DNA of 64,000 bases from Palaemon carinicauda (Eukaryota; Arthropoda; Malacostraca; Decapoda; Palaemonidae): contig NC_090743.1 of the NCBI RefSeq assembly GCF_036898095.1, positions 17,276,851 to 17,340,850 on the forward strand, given 5' to 3'. Positions 1 through 10,595 of the stretch are shown here, one piece after another. The notes below the pieces were generated by a model, which saw only the letters and a list, made by a program, of their open reading frames with translations, searched no databases and was not told the DNA's origin. Position 1 is the stretch's first letter; each line of letters begins with the position of its first letter. Both the position numbers and the translations under genes were made by a program.

Positions 1-943
1 TTATTCTATAATTGGTTGAGCCTATGGGCACCAAGGCAATGCAGTAGTATTTTACCTTGAGACCATTAATGTTATTCTATAGTAGGTAAAGATAGGCTAA
101 CATTATTTATCAATTTATTTGATTTGTGGGAAGGTCAGTAATTGGTATAAAAATCTCTTGTATGTTTCAATTGAAACCGATTTACATAATATATGTTCCT
201 TTTTGTATACAAACCTTTCATCCAAAATAGGGAATTATCTTCAACAAAGCTGGAATGACTTGAAATAATTTTTGATCGATAGTGAGCACGGGGGAGTAAC
301 CCCCCACACACTCCCATCAAAGATCTTATATTTGTCTTTGGCCGCAACCATAAATTGATGCTTAGATTGTGTCAGGTGGCCTTGCATACATAACAGTAGA
401 TTTCAGTGTTGTTAAGAAATGTTTTATAAAATATGCCATTTGTCATGAACTTGTGCAAATAATGTGAAATGTAAATATGGCTTGGTTAACTTTATTATTA
501 GGCTAGCCTATCAATACACAACACTTGGAATAAAAGGTGTATTTTTCATATCGGTTGTATAAGACAACCCCCGATTTTCAAGGGTGAATTTTAAGATTTA
601 AGGGTCGTCTTGTATGCGGAAATATACGGTAGCATTTTTCCTCGCTACACAAACCCGAGTCCTATAAAGATAAACTTCCACCTCAACTGTCCCTTTGTCT
701 TGAGCCATTGGTTATAAGTGTAGTTTTCCACCTGTCGTTTACTACCTTGACAGCTATTTCAATGAATGTTTGAGCTCTACTTAAAACTTTTTGTTATTTT
801 AAAGGACTTAGTTTTTTGTAGCTGAGAAAAATTCTAAATAATTTTAAAATGTTTTATATTTGACTTTCAGAAATATTTTGGGGGCTTTTTTATCATAGTT
901 TTTTTCAGGATTAAAATTTGATCATGTTGCATCTTATTTTCAG
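1..943. other. Non-coding AT-rich sequence left of first candidate exon
   Basis: No convincing exon is visible. ORFs here are short and without family features. The stretch includes a small inverted-repeat fragment at 553-632 (listed separately). It probably represents intron or intergenic DNA of the plus-strand gene suggested by the candidate exons at 944-1012 and further right; that placement is inference. Confidence 0.4.
553..632. repeat. Short inverted-repeat element fragment (MITE-like)
   Basis: The segment begins with a 'cggttgtataagacaaccc' motif and ends with 'gggtcgtcttgtatgcgg' followed by 'aaatatacggta'. The two ends are imperfect reverse complements of each other around a short AT-rich centre. 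This is the look of a small non-autonomous DNA-transposon remnant. No transposase is present and the superfamily cannot be assigned from the sequence alone. Confidence 0.4.
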
Positions 944-1012
944 TCTAAGGAAAATCCGCGAAGGGCCTGCAGCACTCCCAATTTGGGAACGACAAATTCT
1001 AACCTCTTTTAA
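944..1012 (+). CDS. Candidate 3'-terminal coding exon, unidentified gene
   Basis: A good acceptor (pyrimidine-rich tract ending in 'ttattttcag') precedes 22 open codons and a TAA stop. The peptide begins SKENPRRACSTPNLGT and is Ser/Thr/Asn-rich with a TP dipeptide, the composition of a disordered C-terminal tail. Other frames give shorter or less biased peptides. The protein is not recognised, upstream exons would lie outside the window, and the exon is short enough to be a chance match. Confidence 0.25.
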   Translation, partial: SKENPRRACSTPNLGTTNSNLF

Positions 1013-1563
1013 TGGGTTTGTTACTTAACTCTCATAACACCATTATTCTGGTGTGCATAGTAATCTAGCAAGTAGCTATAGGGGCTAGTGTATTTGGTAG
1101 AATAATGTGTTCTTAATGTAAACAAATGGGGGAGTTTTGCTGGGTATGAATCTCTTGTTTTGAGTACAGTAATTGCAAGGTGTTGTTACTTCCTTTTTTA
1201 GCTGTGAAACTGTTGTGTAAGTTTTTGGGTACAGTAGGATCACATTGGATAGCCATAGAAAATAGGGGAATAAGAATTAGTAAAGATATTTTTTGTATAT
1301 ATGAAAGATTCATAGAAGATAAAAGGAACTGAAAACCCATAGTATGATTAAAGTTTAGATTTTATTTTATTAGAATTTCTAAATATGTATACTAGTTAAG
1401 TATATCTCTTGACTCTAACTAGGTTCTGTAAGTGTTGCTGAGGTAACCTGTTTGCTTTCACTGAATATAACTATGGAACTTAATAAATTTTGGGAAGTAT
1501 TGTAATTTTAAAAGAAAATTACTATATGAGAGAACTCTTGTTATGGTTTACTTTTTCCTGTAG

Positions 1564-1664
1564 GGACATACTACCCTTTATCCCCCAGCTGCATCTTAGT
1601 TTCAGGTGTTCCCTCTGGTCAGAGCCCATCATCACCAATTTTTACTCCTCATTCAAGAACCTAG
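1564..1664 (+). CDS. Candidate alternative 3'-terminal exon, unidentified gene
   Basis: An acceptor ending 'ttttcctgtag' opens a frame that runs to a TAG at 1662-1664. A second acceptor ending 'ttcag' at 1605 would give a shorter version. The peptide end (GQSPSSPIFTPHSRT) is rich in SP/TP dipeptides, like the candidate tail exon at 10185-10595. It could be an alternative last exon of the same plus-strand gene, but no homology is recognised and another frame is equally open. Confidence 0.2.
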
Positions 1665-1858
1665 GAGTCAAGAGATGAAACTAAGGGTGATTCACTGTAA
1701 CATTGAGTTTGGTTGTAAGGGAACTTTAGTTTTCTTTTAAAAAGTATAGTTCAGTATTTTTAGACATGTGATACAGTTTTAAGGGAGTATCAATAATTGT
1801 CAGTAGCTTGGTACTGTATCCTCTTGATAGAATTCTTATTTTTCAATATTTAACTTAG

Positions 1859-2014
1859 CCGGTGATTATATAAGCTGCAACTCTGTTGCTCGACAGAAAA
1901 CTCTACGTTAAAAATCCGCCAGCGATCGCTACGCAGGTAGGGGGTGTACTTCAACAGCGCCATCTGTCGTGCAGGTACTCAGTACTCAATGTAAACAAAG
2001 AACTCAATTTTCTC
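1859..2014 (+). repeat. Left inverted terminal repeat of DIRS element A
   Basis: About 155 bp beginning 'ccggtgattatataagctg' and running to the 'aactcaattttctc' stretch. It is the near-exact reverse complement of 8047-8197. The 21 bp outside it (1838-1858) are a left-specific extension that is copied only in the internal complementary region, as in DIRS-1. Confidence 0.9.
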
Positions 2015-3132
2015 TCTGTCGGGCTACCGGCAAGACCTACTAATTTGCTGTTGCTAACTGGATTTGTTTTCACAACTATTGGTGAAGTACACTATTCTAG
2101 TTTTGAGCTTTCGCTATGCAGGTGTTTTATCTTCATCTCAAAACTTGAACTCGTTTTGGATAGATTTAATTATGGTGACAAAGAGAGTATGGACTTTCTT
2201 TCACTTTTAAATGGCCGACCCTTCCCTTAGACGGGAGTGTGTTTAGGCTTTTAGTAATTATCTTATCACGTTATAGATTTTCCTCTATATAGTTTATATC
2301 TCTCCGCCTTTATTAGGCCTCTTCGATTAACTTTCCATTTTTTATAAACATATAAAATAAATTTTAATGTTTTGTTTATATAGACCTTTCCTGAGAGTAG
2401 GCGGTCCTAACTTGGAAACCGAAGTTAATCAACATTGAGCCCTTTATATCGTCTTTAGCTTTTAAAGGATTTAAAACTTTTTAAATGTAATATTTTATGA
2501 AAGAATTTCTTTGATAGTCTTCGTACTGTTTTCAAAGATGAACTAACGTTTAGTTTTTTATGCTACGCAGTTGTTGACGTTCAGGACGTTCAACATGCGC
2601 TCTATCGTTACGATAGAGAGAGAGTGTATCACGGTTTCACTTTGCAGTAAGAGTAAATCGATTCTGACGTTTTGTTCATTCTTCTTTCAAAGCTTAAATG
2701 TTTTAAATTCTAATTTAAAGGAACTTTTTATTTGAAAAACCTTTCAGTTTTTTCCTTTAGTCAAATAACATGGTTTTTTGACGATATATAATTGGACTCT
2801 TCTCTTAGGTGCGAAATCAAGAGAGATAGAGACGGAGGGAGAGAGAGGAGAGAAAACGTTCCGTTCAAGCGGGTAACGTTGTTCTCGTGTTACTCTCGTC
2901 CCTAGTCTCTGTACGGGGAGGAAGGATAAAACGTTTTTAGGTTTTTATTCTCGTCCCCAGGCTATGTGCGGTGAGAGATTGAAAACGTAGTTATATGAAC
3001 TAGTGTTTAGTCTCTTTCCCAGCCACTGATTTTTCTTTTTATCTTAAAATATGTTTTCTGTTTTTTGCTGGTATTATGAGCTTGCATTATACGACTAATT
3101 TCGCAATTACTACCTTTTAATGAAGGGTAGAA

Positions 3133-5395
3133 TTGCGTGTTTCAGGTAGAAATAAGTGCAAAACAGAAAATCGAAGTGATAAAGTGATATGCGCAAAGTG
3201 TTACAGTGTTGCGTCCGAGGCGCAAAGTGTTACAGTGTTGCGTCCGAGGGTTCGTCTGTTCGTGCCTGTCGTTCACCTAGTCCGGGACCTCTTGCAAGCT
3301 CCCAAGCCCAGGGGAGAAGTAATGTCAAAAGACTTATGGGTTCGAGAGGCCTTGACCAACGAACAGACGTTTTCCCTCTATGGTATCGGGTGTTTCTTAC
3401 CAAGATCTCCCCTACCATAAGACGAGAGAGACGTTTCTCCTCGTCATCCGTAGGCTTTTCGCATAAGAAACCTGTCACAAGGTTTCGAAGCCCTTAAGCG
3501 AAAGTCAGTCCTTTCAGGACAGGTCCAGCGTCCTGGTTACAGCCATTAGGACAGCTCTGACCCTATGCAGTCATCGGATAACTGCTCGCCGCCTAACAAA
3601 AGCGTAACACAGACTCCGAAAGTTTTTTTTTTGTAGGCAAAGTGTTGCGGTCACAGACGTTACCCTCGTCTATTACCACAACCATTTCCGTTGATCCTTA
3701 AGGGGTTGTATGGCAAACATGCAGTAGATGCTTGCCTCCCTTATGGAAGACTATTCTGCCGATTAGTCCGTTGAGTCTAGCCGTTTATCTCATCGATATC
3801 CTGGCTTTCAGCCAACCTAACGTTCCTTTGTGCTTACTGTTGACGTTGGCGTAGCTTAGTCACGTCAGTCAGGTTGTTTAGAACCACACTCGATGCGGTC
3901 TCGTGTGGTTTTTCAGCCGCATTTGGACGTTAGGCCACTGGCTGATGCCCCTGTTGACGTTCTAGACGTTCACTAACAATCGGAGTTGACTTGTTTTGAC
4001 GCTGTGCGTCAACCTCCACATTCTAGAGTTGTTTTGACTGCTCAGTCTAGGCAGTCAAAGCAGTCTCGAGTGGAAGCTGTACGTCCTCACGCACCTGTTG
4101 TGGTTGACAGTTCAGTTGTTGACAGTTCACAGACTGTCAAGCAGTTACATGACGTTGCGTTCTGGTCCGCTACTAATGCACCAGTGAGAGACTCAGCTTT
4201 TATCGGACAAGGTTCCTGTAGATGAGGAAGTTGCTGTTCTCCCTCCTACTGATATTCCCTTGAGGACTCTGTCAGATGGAGAGGAGCCTTAAGCTGCTTA
4301 GCCTCCTATGGACTTTAATTAAATCATGATGATTTTTTTAAGGATCTTCGTCCGGATCTTGTAACTGCTGCTCCTCGTTCGCCTAAACGTCAGAGCTTAC
4401 ACTAGGCCTAGCTACTTCGAAGCCGTTGTTTTTAAGCTAGTGCTCTCTCGCTCTCCTAGAGAGCGTTACGTTGGCTAGGCGACTGGTTTTTCACCAGGAG
4501 GAGTTTGGGGGATACAGCCTTTGCTTTCCCTTCCTTTAAACTGGTTTATAGAGCGAGAGTCTGATATGACACGAGAGAAGTTCTCGGCTTGGGAGTTCAT
4601 GCCTCTGCCCAGATAGACTTCTCAATTCTGGTAGACTCTCCCTGGCGCCTAGCCAGGAGACGCTCCAAGTTGTTTACAGGTCAACTTCTCAGCTGTTGTC
4701 GAGCCTTTGAAGTTTTGCTGTACTATTATGTCATGCATAACAAGGCTTTCAGGGATGGTAAACGGTTCCGCCTCAGTCGCTAACCCCGTCTGTTGCCACA
4801 CCTGCTCCCGTAGACCCTAAATGGGCTTTGCTGCAAGACATGCAGTCCAAGCTTGCGTCCTTGATAGAGGACTTAAATGCGGAGAAGAACCTTCTGGCCA
4901 ACAACCTTCCAACCGGTCGGTTGTGCGCCCTGTTGACGCTGAGGTAACCTACTCGCGTCTGCCAGTTGAGGTGGTTCCTCCACCGATGCGACCCAGTGTG
5001 GGTTGCCAGCCGCACGTTGACGTTAAGCGACGCTCGGAGGTGGTTGTTGACGTTCAGGACGTTCAACAACCAGCAGAGGTGACTTGTTGTGACGCAGTGC
5101 GTCAACCTCAGCAACCCGTTAGGGTGTTGACTGCACAACCCAGACGGTCTAGACAGTTTCGGGTTGACGCTGTGCTTCCTCGCGCACCCATGGTTGTTGA
5201 CAGTTCACAGACTGTGCAGCAGTTCCATGATATTGCGTCCGGCTCCGTCACGCATGCACCAGTGCGACCGGACTCAGCGAGTCAGACGTTGCCCACTCCG
5301 TTGCCGTTTCCTCATCAGTTTCGGATGAGGAACCCTCTGATGAGGACGTTGCTGAACAAGACGATCAGCCCCCAGCCCTGCTATCCATCCAGAAG
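3133..5395 (+). pseudogene. Decayed Gag-like region of DIRS element A
   Basis: No continuous frame spans this stretch, but short open segments encode low-complexity, Val/Ser/Arg/Gln-rich protein. The final open part in the pol frame is acidic (SDEEPSDEDVAEQDD) and runs without a stop into the RT remnant at about 5396. The position, directly before RT/RNase H, is where DIRS elements carry gag. Two related blocks (about 3640-4270 and 4770-5390) align to each other by eye, which indicates an old tandem duplication of about 1.1 kb. Stops and frame changes show that the region is dead. Confidence 0.55.
3640..5390 (+). repeat. Diverged ~1.1-kb tandem duplication inside gag of element A
   Basis: The succession of motifs around 3985-4200 (ACTTGTTTTGACGC, GTGCGTCAACCTC, GTTGACAGTTCACAGACTGT, GCACCAGTG) recurs in the same order at about 5087-5265. 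Upstream parts (from 3640 and from 4770) also correspond. The two blocks differ at many positions, so the duplication is older than the insertion or arose by recombination between two family members. Confidence 0.65.
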
Positions 5396-6604
5396 ATGCT
5401 GAAGAAGGAACGCTGCTCAGTCAGGCTGTGGATGAGTCTGGTAGGGACGCTGTCATCCGTGGATCAATTTGTGTCACTAGGAAGACTACACCTCCGTCCT
5501 CTTCTATACCATCTAGCTTTTCACTGGAAAAAGGACAAGACGCTAGAAGCGGTCTCGATCCCGGTTTCCGAAAAGATAAAGTCTTGTCTGACTTGGTGAA
5601 AGGACTATATCAACCTAAGAGAGGGTCTTCCCCTGACTGTTCAGACTCCCAACCACGTTCTCTTCTCGGACGCATCGGACGTAGGCTGGGGTGCGACATT
5701 AGACGGTCGGGAATGCTCGGGAATATGGAACTCGAGTCAAAGGACAATGCATTTCAACTGCAAGGAGCTACTGGCAGTACGTCTGGCCTGGAAAAGCTTC
5801 AGGTCTCTCCTTCAAGGCAAAGTGGTGGAGGTGAACTCGGACAACACCACGGCTTTGGCGTACATCTCCAAGCAAGGAGGGACCTACTCTCTGACGTTGT
5901 ACGAGATCGCAAGGGACCTCCTCACCTGGTCAAAAGGTCTAGACATATCACTAGTAACGAGGTTCATCCAAGGCAACTTGAATGTCATGGCAGATTGTCT
6001 CAGTCGGAAGGGACAAATAATTCCAACAGAATGGACCCTCCACAAGGATGTATGCAAGAGACTTTGGGCCACCTGGGGCCAGCCAACCATAGATCTCTTC
6101 GCAACCTCGATGACCAAGAGGCTCCCAATATTTTGCTCACCAATCCCGGACCCAGCAGCAGTTCATATAGATGCCTTTCTCCTAGATTGGTCACATCTAG
6201 ATCTATATGCATTCCCTCCGTTCAAGATTGTCAACAAGGTATCGCAGAAGTTCGCCTCTCACGAAGGGACAAGGTTGACGCTAGTTGCTTCCCTCTGGCC
6301 CGCGAGAGAATGGTTCACCGAGGTACTTCGATGGCTAGTAGACGTTCCCAGAACACTTCCCCTAAGGGTGGACCTTCTACGTCAGCCACACGTAAAGAAG
6401 GTACACCAAGGCCTCCACGCTCTTCGTCTGACTGCCTTCAGACTATCGAAAGACTCTCGAGAGCTAGAGGCTTTTCGAAGGAGGCAGCCAGAGCGATTGC
6501 TAGAGCAAGGAGAACATCCACCCTTAGAGTCTACCAATCGAAGTGGGAAATCTTCCGAAACTGGTGCAAGTCAGTATCCGTACCCTCGACCAGTACCTCT
6601 GTAA
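5386..6604 (+). pseudogene. DIRS pol remnant: RT thumb, RNase H, methyltransferase-like
   Basis: Frame 2 is open except for a TGA at 5597-5599 where the family expects Trp (LTW-stop-KDYINLREG). It starts with the RT C-terminal (thumb/connection) motif (LWMSLVGTLSSVDQFV, GRLHLRPL). RNase H follows with all four acidic positions visible: FSDASDVGWGA, CKEL, NSDNTTALAYI and NVMADCLSR. Then comes the DIRS methyltransferase-like block (WGQPTIDLFAT, DAFLLDW, YAFPPF, LVASLWPAREW) to a stop at 6604. RT fingers and palm, including the YxDD motif, are absent: the acidic Gag tail is joined in frame to the thumb near 5396-5405, the mark of a large internal deletion. The downstream end overlaps the recombinase in another frame, as is usual in DIRS elements. 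Confidence 0.85.
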
Positions 6605-7499
6605 CTCAAATAGCTGACTTCCTCTTATATCTGAGGAAAGAACGATCTCTTTCAGCTCCCACTATCAAGGGTTACAGAAGTATGTTGGCATCAGTCTTCC
6701 ATCACAGAGGCTTAGATCTTTCCAACAATAAAGATCTACAGGACCTCCTTAAGTCTTTTGAGACCACGAAGGAGCGTCGTTTGGTTACACCTGGTTGGAA
6801 TTTAGACGTGGTACTAAGATTCCTTATGTCAGACAGGTTCGAACCACTACAATCAGCCTCCCTGAAAGATCTCACCTTAAAGACTCTTTTCCTGGTATGC
6901 TTAGCCACAGCTAAAAGAGTCAGTGAGATTCATGCCTTCAGCAAGAACATCGGATTCTCATCCGAAACGGCTACATGTTCTACAGCTTGGTTTTCTAGCC
7001 AAAAACGAGCTGCCTTCTCGGCCTTGGCCAATATCGTTCGATTTTCCAAACTTATCGTATGGTTGGAAATGAACTAGAAAGAGTCTTATGCACTGTAAGA
7101 GCTCTTAAGTTCTATTTAAAACGAACTAAACCTTTACGAGGCCCGTCTGAAGCTTTATGGTGTTCAGTTAAGAAACCATCTTTGCCTATGTCAAAGAATG
7201 CTTTATCCTATTTTATCAGACTGTTAATACGAGAAGCTCATTCCCATCTGAATGAGGAAGACCAAGCTTTGCTGAAGGTAAGGACACACGAAGTTAGAGC
7301 TGTCGCAACTTCCGTGGCCTTTAAACAAAATAGATCTCTGCAAAGTATAATCGACGCAACCTATTGGAAAAGCAAGTCAGTGTTCGCGTCTTTTTATCTT
7401 AAGAATGTCCAGTCTCTTTACGAGAACTGCTACACTCTGGGACCATTCGTAGCAACGAGTGCAGTAGTGGGTGAGGGCTCAACCACTACAATTCCCTAA
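6330..7499 (+). pseudogene. DIRS tyrosine recombinase of element A, two frameshifts
   Basis: Tyrosine recombinases of DIRS elements insert the circular DNA copy. The N-terminal SAM-like core-binding part (RTSTLRVYQSKWEIFRNWC, YLRKERSLSAPTIKGYRSML) and the first catalytic Arg (CLATAKRVSEI) lie in frame 1. Reading must shift to frame 2 near 6955 (GFLAKNELPSRPW) and to frame 3 near 7060 (VRALKFYLKRTKPLRG). The HxxR box (THEVRAVATS), the Trp/His-equivalent segment (TYWKSK) and the catalytic Tyr (FASFYLKNV) follow, ending at a TAA at 7497-7499. All catalytic residues survive, so only the two frameshifts disable the protein, which suggests modest age. The start overlaps the pol frame by roughly 270 bp. 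Confidence 0.88.
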
Positions 7500-7904
7500 T
7501 TCCATAACCTTTTTAATCTTTCTCTTGAAATGTTTTATTATTGTTTTTGGGTTGTCCGGAAGGCTAAGAAGCCTTTCGCATCCTACTTGACTTGGCGGGT
7601 GGTCAAAGTCATTTCTTGAGAAGCGCCTAGATTAGAGGTTTTGATGAGGGCCTGTTGTATGGGTTGCAACCCTTGATACTTCAGCTCCTAGGGGTCGCTC
7701 AGCATCCTAAGAGGATCGTGAGGCTCCGTAAGGAAGACGTACTTAAAAAGGCAGAGTAATTGTTCAAGTCGACTTCCTTACCAGGTACTTATTTATTTTA
7801 AGTTTGTTATTTTGATAACTGCTAAAATGAAATAAAAAATCCTTAGCTCATAATAATGTAAACATTTATTGCTGGTCTCTACCCACCCCCCTGGGTGTGA
7901 ATCA
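7500..7904 (+). other. Untranslated 3' segment of DIRS element A
   Basis: Non-coding DNA between the recombinase stop and the internal complementary region. DIRS elements have such a spacer. Nothing else is recognised in it. Confidence 0.5.
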
Positions 7905-7999
7905 GCTTATATAATCACCGGCTAAGTTAAATATTGAAAAATGTTATTTTTATAATAAAATAAATTTTTGAATATACTTACCCGGTGATTATATATTAA
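7905..7999 (-). repeat. Internal complementary region (circle-junction copy), element A
   Basis: 7905-7945 is the reverse complement of the element's extreme left end (1838-1878). Directly after it, 7942-7999 is the reverse complement of the extreme right end (about 8187-8241). The two meet at 'gaaaaatgtt' with a few shared bases. This fused copy of both ends is the template feature by which DIRS-1-type elements restore their termini and close a circle. Confidence 0.92.
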
Positions 8000-8046
8000 A
8001 GGACCCTCCCTTCCTCCCCAATAGAGACACAGTGGACCGAGGAGAA

Positions 8047-8197
8047 AATTGAGTTCTTTGTTTACATTGAGTACTGAGTACCTGCACGACAGATGGCGCT
8101 GTTGAAGTACACCCCCTACCTGCGTAGCGATCGCTGGCGGATTTTTAACGTAGAGTTTTCTGTCGAGCAACAGAGTTGCAGCTTATATAATCACCGG
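8047..8197 (-). repeat. Right inverted terminal repeat of DIRS element A
   Basis: Reverse complement of 1859-2014, ending in 'cagcttatataatcaccgg'. The last ~44 bp of the element (8198-8241) are a right-specific AT-rich extension found again, inverted, in the internal complementary region. Confidence 0.9.
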
Positions 8198-8241
8198 GTA
8201 AGTATATTCAAAAATTTATTTTATTATAAAAATAACATTTT

Positions 8242-10184
8242 AACTCTACTACACAATATTTTCCCAAGGACTTATATATATCTACTGCTGTTTAAATTAT
8301 TTCCTTTTCTATTTTACTTCCTAGCAGTACAACTCCCCAAAGCACTTGTACATTTCTGCTGTTTTAATTGCTTTCCTTTTCCATTAAATTTTATATTTGT
8401 CTCAATTTGTCTACCTTTGAAATCTCATACATGGCTGTTGTTTTTTGGCTAAACTTGTTAATGCCTTGTTGCACTTCACTTTTATTCCAACTTCTTACCC
8501 TCCTATACAATATTTACAAATGCTGCCCATTTGCTGTATGTAAATATTCCTGCCTCTGTCTTTAATCAGTTAATTTTACATCCATACTGGCCTTATGTAC
8601 AATTCTGTCTTTTGTCTTATTAAACTTACTCATTGTATCACTTTTTCATCTTTTTTGTTTATTTATTTTTATCTTTCCTCAATCAGATAATAATTAGAAA
8701 TTTCATCAATCAGATAATGATTAGAAATACCTCCAGCCACCCATTTTCTCATATTACATTCATCAACTTGATGTTCCATCTTTTCCTCACTATTTACTCA
8801 TATCCAAGTGCACTTATAAATACCGTACCATGTACTTCAATTTTCTTTGTAAACAATATATTTTTGACAACCAATCCCTTTCCAATTCCATTTTAGTAAG
8901 GTTCTTTCCAATCTCATTCTTAAAGGAACCTCGTATTGCCGATAAGATTTTTGTCACTTGGTTTTTCATTCAGCCCTCCTAGTATAGCTCATATTCTTCA
9001 AACCAATTTAGACACAGATTAAAGCCTTCAAAAATATTAACTGATATCCATTCCAGGAAAATATAAACTCACTCACAACTCTTTCTTTCTTCTGCCATAT
9101 TCCTCAAACTACCACTTGCCTAACTCCACATTTGTTTGTTTCCCAGATATAATCACTCACAATTGTATACCCTGATATTTTACCTTTCTTACTAGGGCCA
9201 TTGCATCTAGCCTTTTCTCCTGAAAGGAATAGTGTATATTATCCGTATATGGATTCTTTTCTACGAGAAAATATTAATAATTTACTTTTATTAAACTCGA
9301 CATAAAATTTACCATGTCACACCAAAGGTACATATAGATATATAGGTAAAAAGAATAAAAGTACGTGTCTGAGCTTTGTTATTGTATGACACTATTGTAC
9401 AGTTGTAGCTAGTAGCCTCAACTCTCATGTGAAAGAAAATGGTGTGTAAGGTAAATGAACCATATAATTGCAGTTTATTATAATACCTAGCTCAAGAAAT
9501 TATGGCAGGTAATATATGAAAGCATAATATATATTTACTGTTGATACTACCACACTTTTATAAACTGTGGGAAAGTTCAAGAATAATGCTTACTGCCTAT
9601 TTTATGATGTTATTTTAAGCTGGGACTTGTTTTTATGAAAGTCTGGCTCTTCCATTTCATTAAGATGAATTTGTGGTGAAAGTGTTGGTCATTTGTGTCC
9701 CTTTAACATGTTGGAAGGGGGGGAATGATTCTGAGTGAATGTATTAATTATCTATTGATAATTAAAAATGCAAATAATATTTTTTTTCATCCTTCAAACT
9801 ACTCTTGTATGTGCAGATTAGACTCCGCTAGTCTAGTACCATATTAGTGGAAACACTTCTTAAGGGTTGTGGTTAAAAAATGTATTATTAGAATGTAACC
9901 TATGTACAGGTCATGGTCTTCATTTGTTTATCATCGTATGCGTTTATATGGCACTTTGCATTGTACAAATTTCAGTTTCTTATATTAATGACTGTACATG
10001 TATTACAGAATATTAGGTCATTTAACTTGAAAGTTTATGTTCACTAAGAGCATAATGCAACATAATAAAAACTAGAATATCCATTGGGATGGTAATCTCT
10101 CTGATTATAAGTTATGATAGTTTAGTGTGTTTAAATTATTATGTAAGTGTTGTTTGTCTTAGTTCCACTCTTTTTACTTTTTAG
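8242..10184. other. AT-rich non-coding stretch
   Basis: No exon, RNA gene or mobile-element domain is recognised. Composition is AT-rich with short simple tracts. It lies between element A and the acceptor of the exon at 10185, so it is probably intron; that is inference. Confidence 0.4.
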
Positions 10185-10595
10185 GAGGGCATCCATCTGC
10201 GAAGTCGGCAGGAAAACATTAGAAGTTCAGTTGTCAGTGTCAGCAACAAGCCATCGACGTCAGTTTACAGACCGTCCCCACATCGTCCCCCGCCAGGTCT
10301 TCCAAAAACTCCCAAGACTGTGCCAAGACTTTCGACACGTTGCTCTCCCAAGACTGTGCCAAGGCCCCCTACTCGCTGCTCTCCTCGTTTGAGTGGGACT
10401 CTTTCAGCCAGACGGGCGTCAAAGGCAATGACATCATCTCGCATTACATACTCCCCATCCAATTTAGGTAGATCGAGGAATGTATCTCGTGTAAATTTCT
10501 CTCCAGGAGCTTCACCGTTGTTCAAGTCTCCTCGCACCAGAGCACGACAGAGCACTACCCCCAGCAAGTGGAACAAGTTGACCTTCCTAATATAA
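10185..10595 (+). CDS. 3'-terminal exon, basic Ser/Pro/Arg-rich protein tail
   Basis: A strong acceptor ('ctctttttactttttag') is followed by 136 open codons and a TAA. The GC content is clearly higher than in the flanks. The peptide (EGIHLRSRQENIRSSVV... to SKWNKLTFLI) is basic and rich in Ser, Thr, Pro and Arg, with many TP/SP/SR dipeptides. It includes a short internal duplication (STRCSPKTVPR, PTRCSPR). Such tails are typical of disordered, kinase-regulated C termini of cytoskeletal or nuclear proteins, but I do not recognise the protein. If the phase is 0, the exon would begin at a codon boundary. Upstream exons are not identified; candidates at 944 and 1564 could be alternative tails of the same gene. 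Confidence 0.5.
   Translation, partial: EGIHLRSRQENIRSSVVSVSNKPSTSVYRPSPHRPPPGLPKTPKTVPRLSTRCSPKTVPRPPTRCSPRLSGTLSARRASKAMTSSRITYSPSNLGRSRNVSRVNFSPGASPLFKSPRTRARQSTTPSKWNKLTFLI

Larger units (their letters stand above)
1838..8241 (+). mobile_element. DIRS-like tyrosine-recombinase retrotransposon A (defective)
   Basis: A ~6.4-kb element with the full DIRS signature: inverted terminal repeats (1859-2014 and 8047-8197), an internal complementary region at 7905-7999 that joins the reverse complements of both outer ends, and internal Gag-, RNase H/methyltransferase- and tyrosine recombinase-like coding stretches. Ends were set from where the internal complementary region stops matching the flanks (shared ATTTT at 1838-1842 and 8237-8241). 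DIRS elements integrate through a circular intermediate and make no target duplication; none is seen. The RT core is missing, pol has a nonsense codon and the recombinase has two frameshifts, so this copy cannot act alone. It is a different family from elements B and C, whose terminal repeats are unrelated by eye. Confidence 0.9.

Noticed and set aside
1886..2230. 114-aa ORF repeated in part at 7922-8170
   Set aside because: It is the translation of the DIRS A inverted terminal repeat, hence its mirror copy; not a gene.
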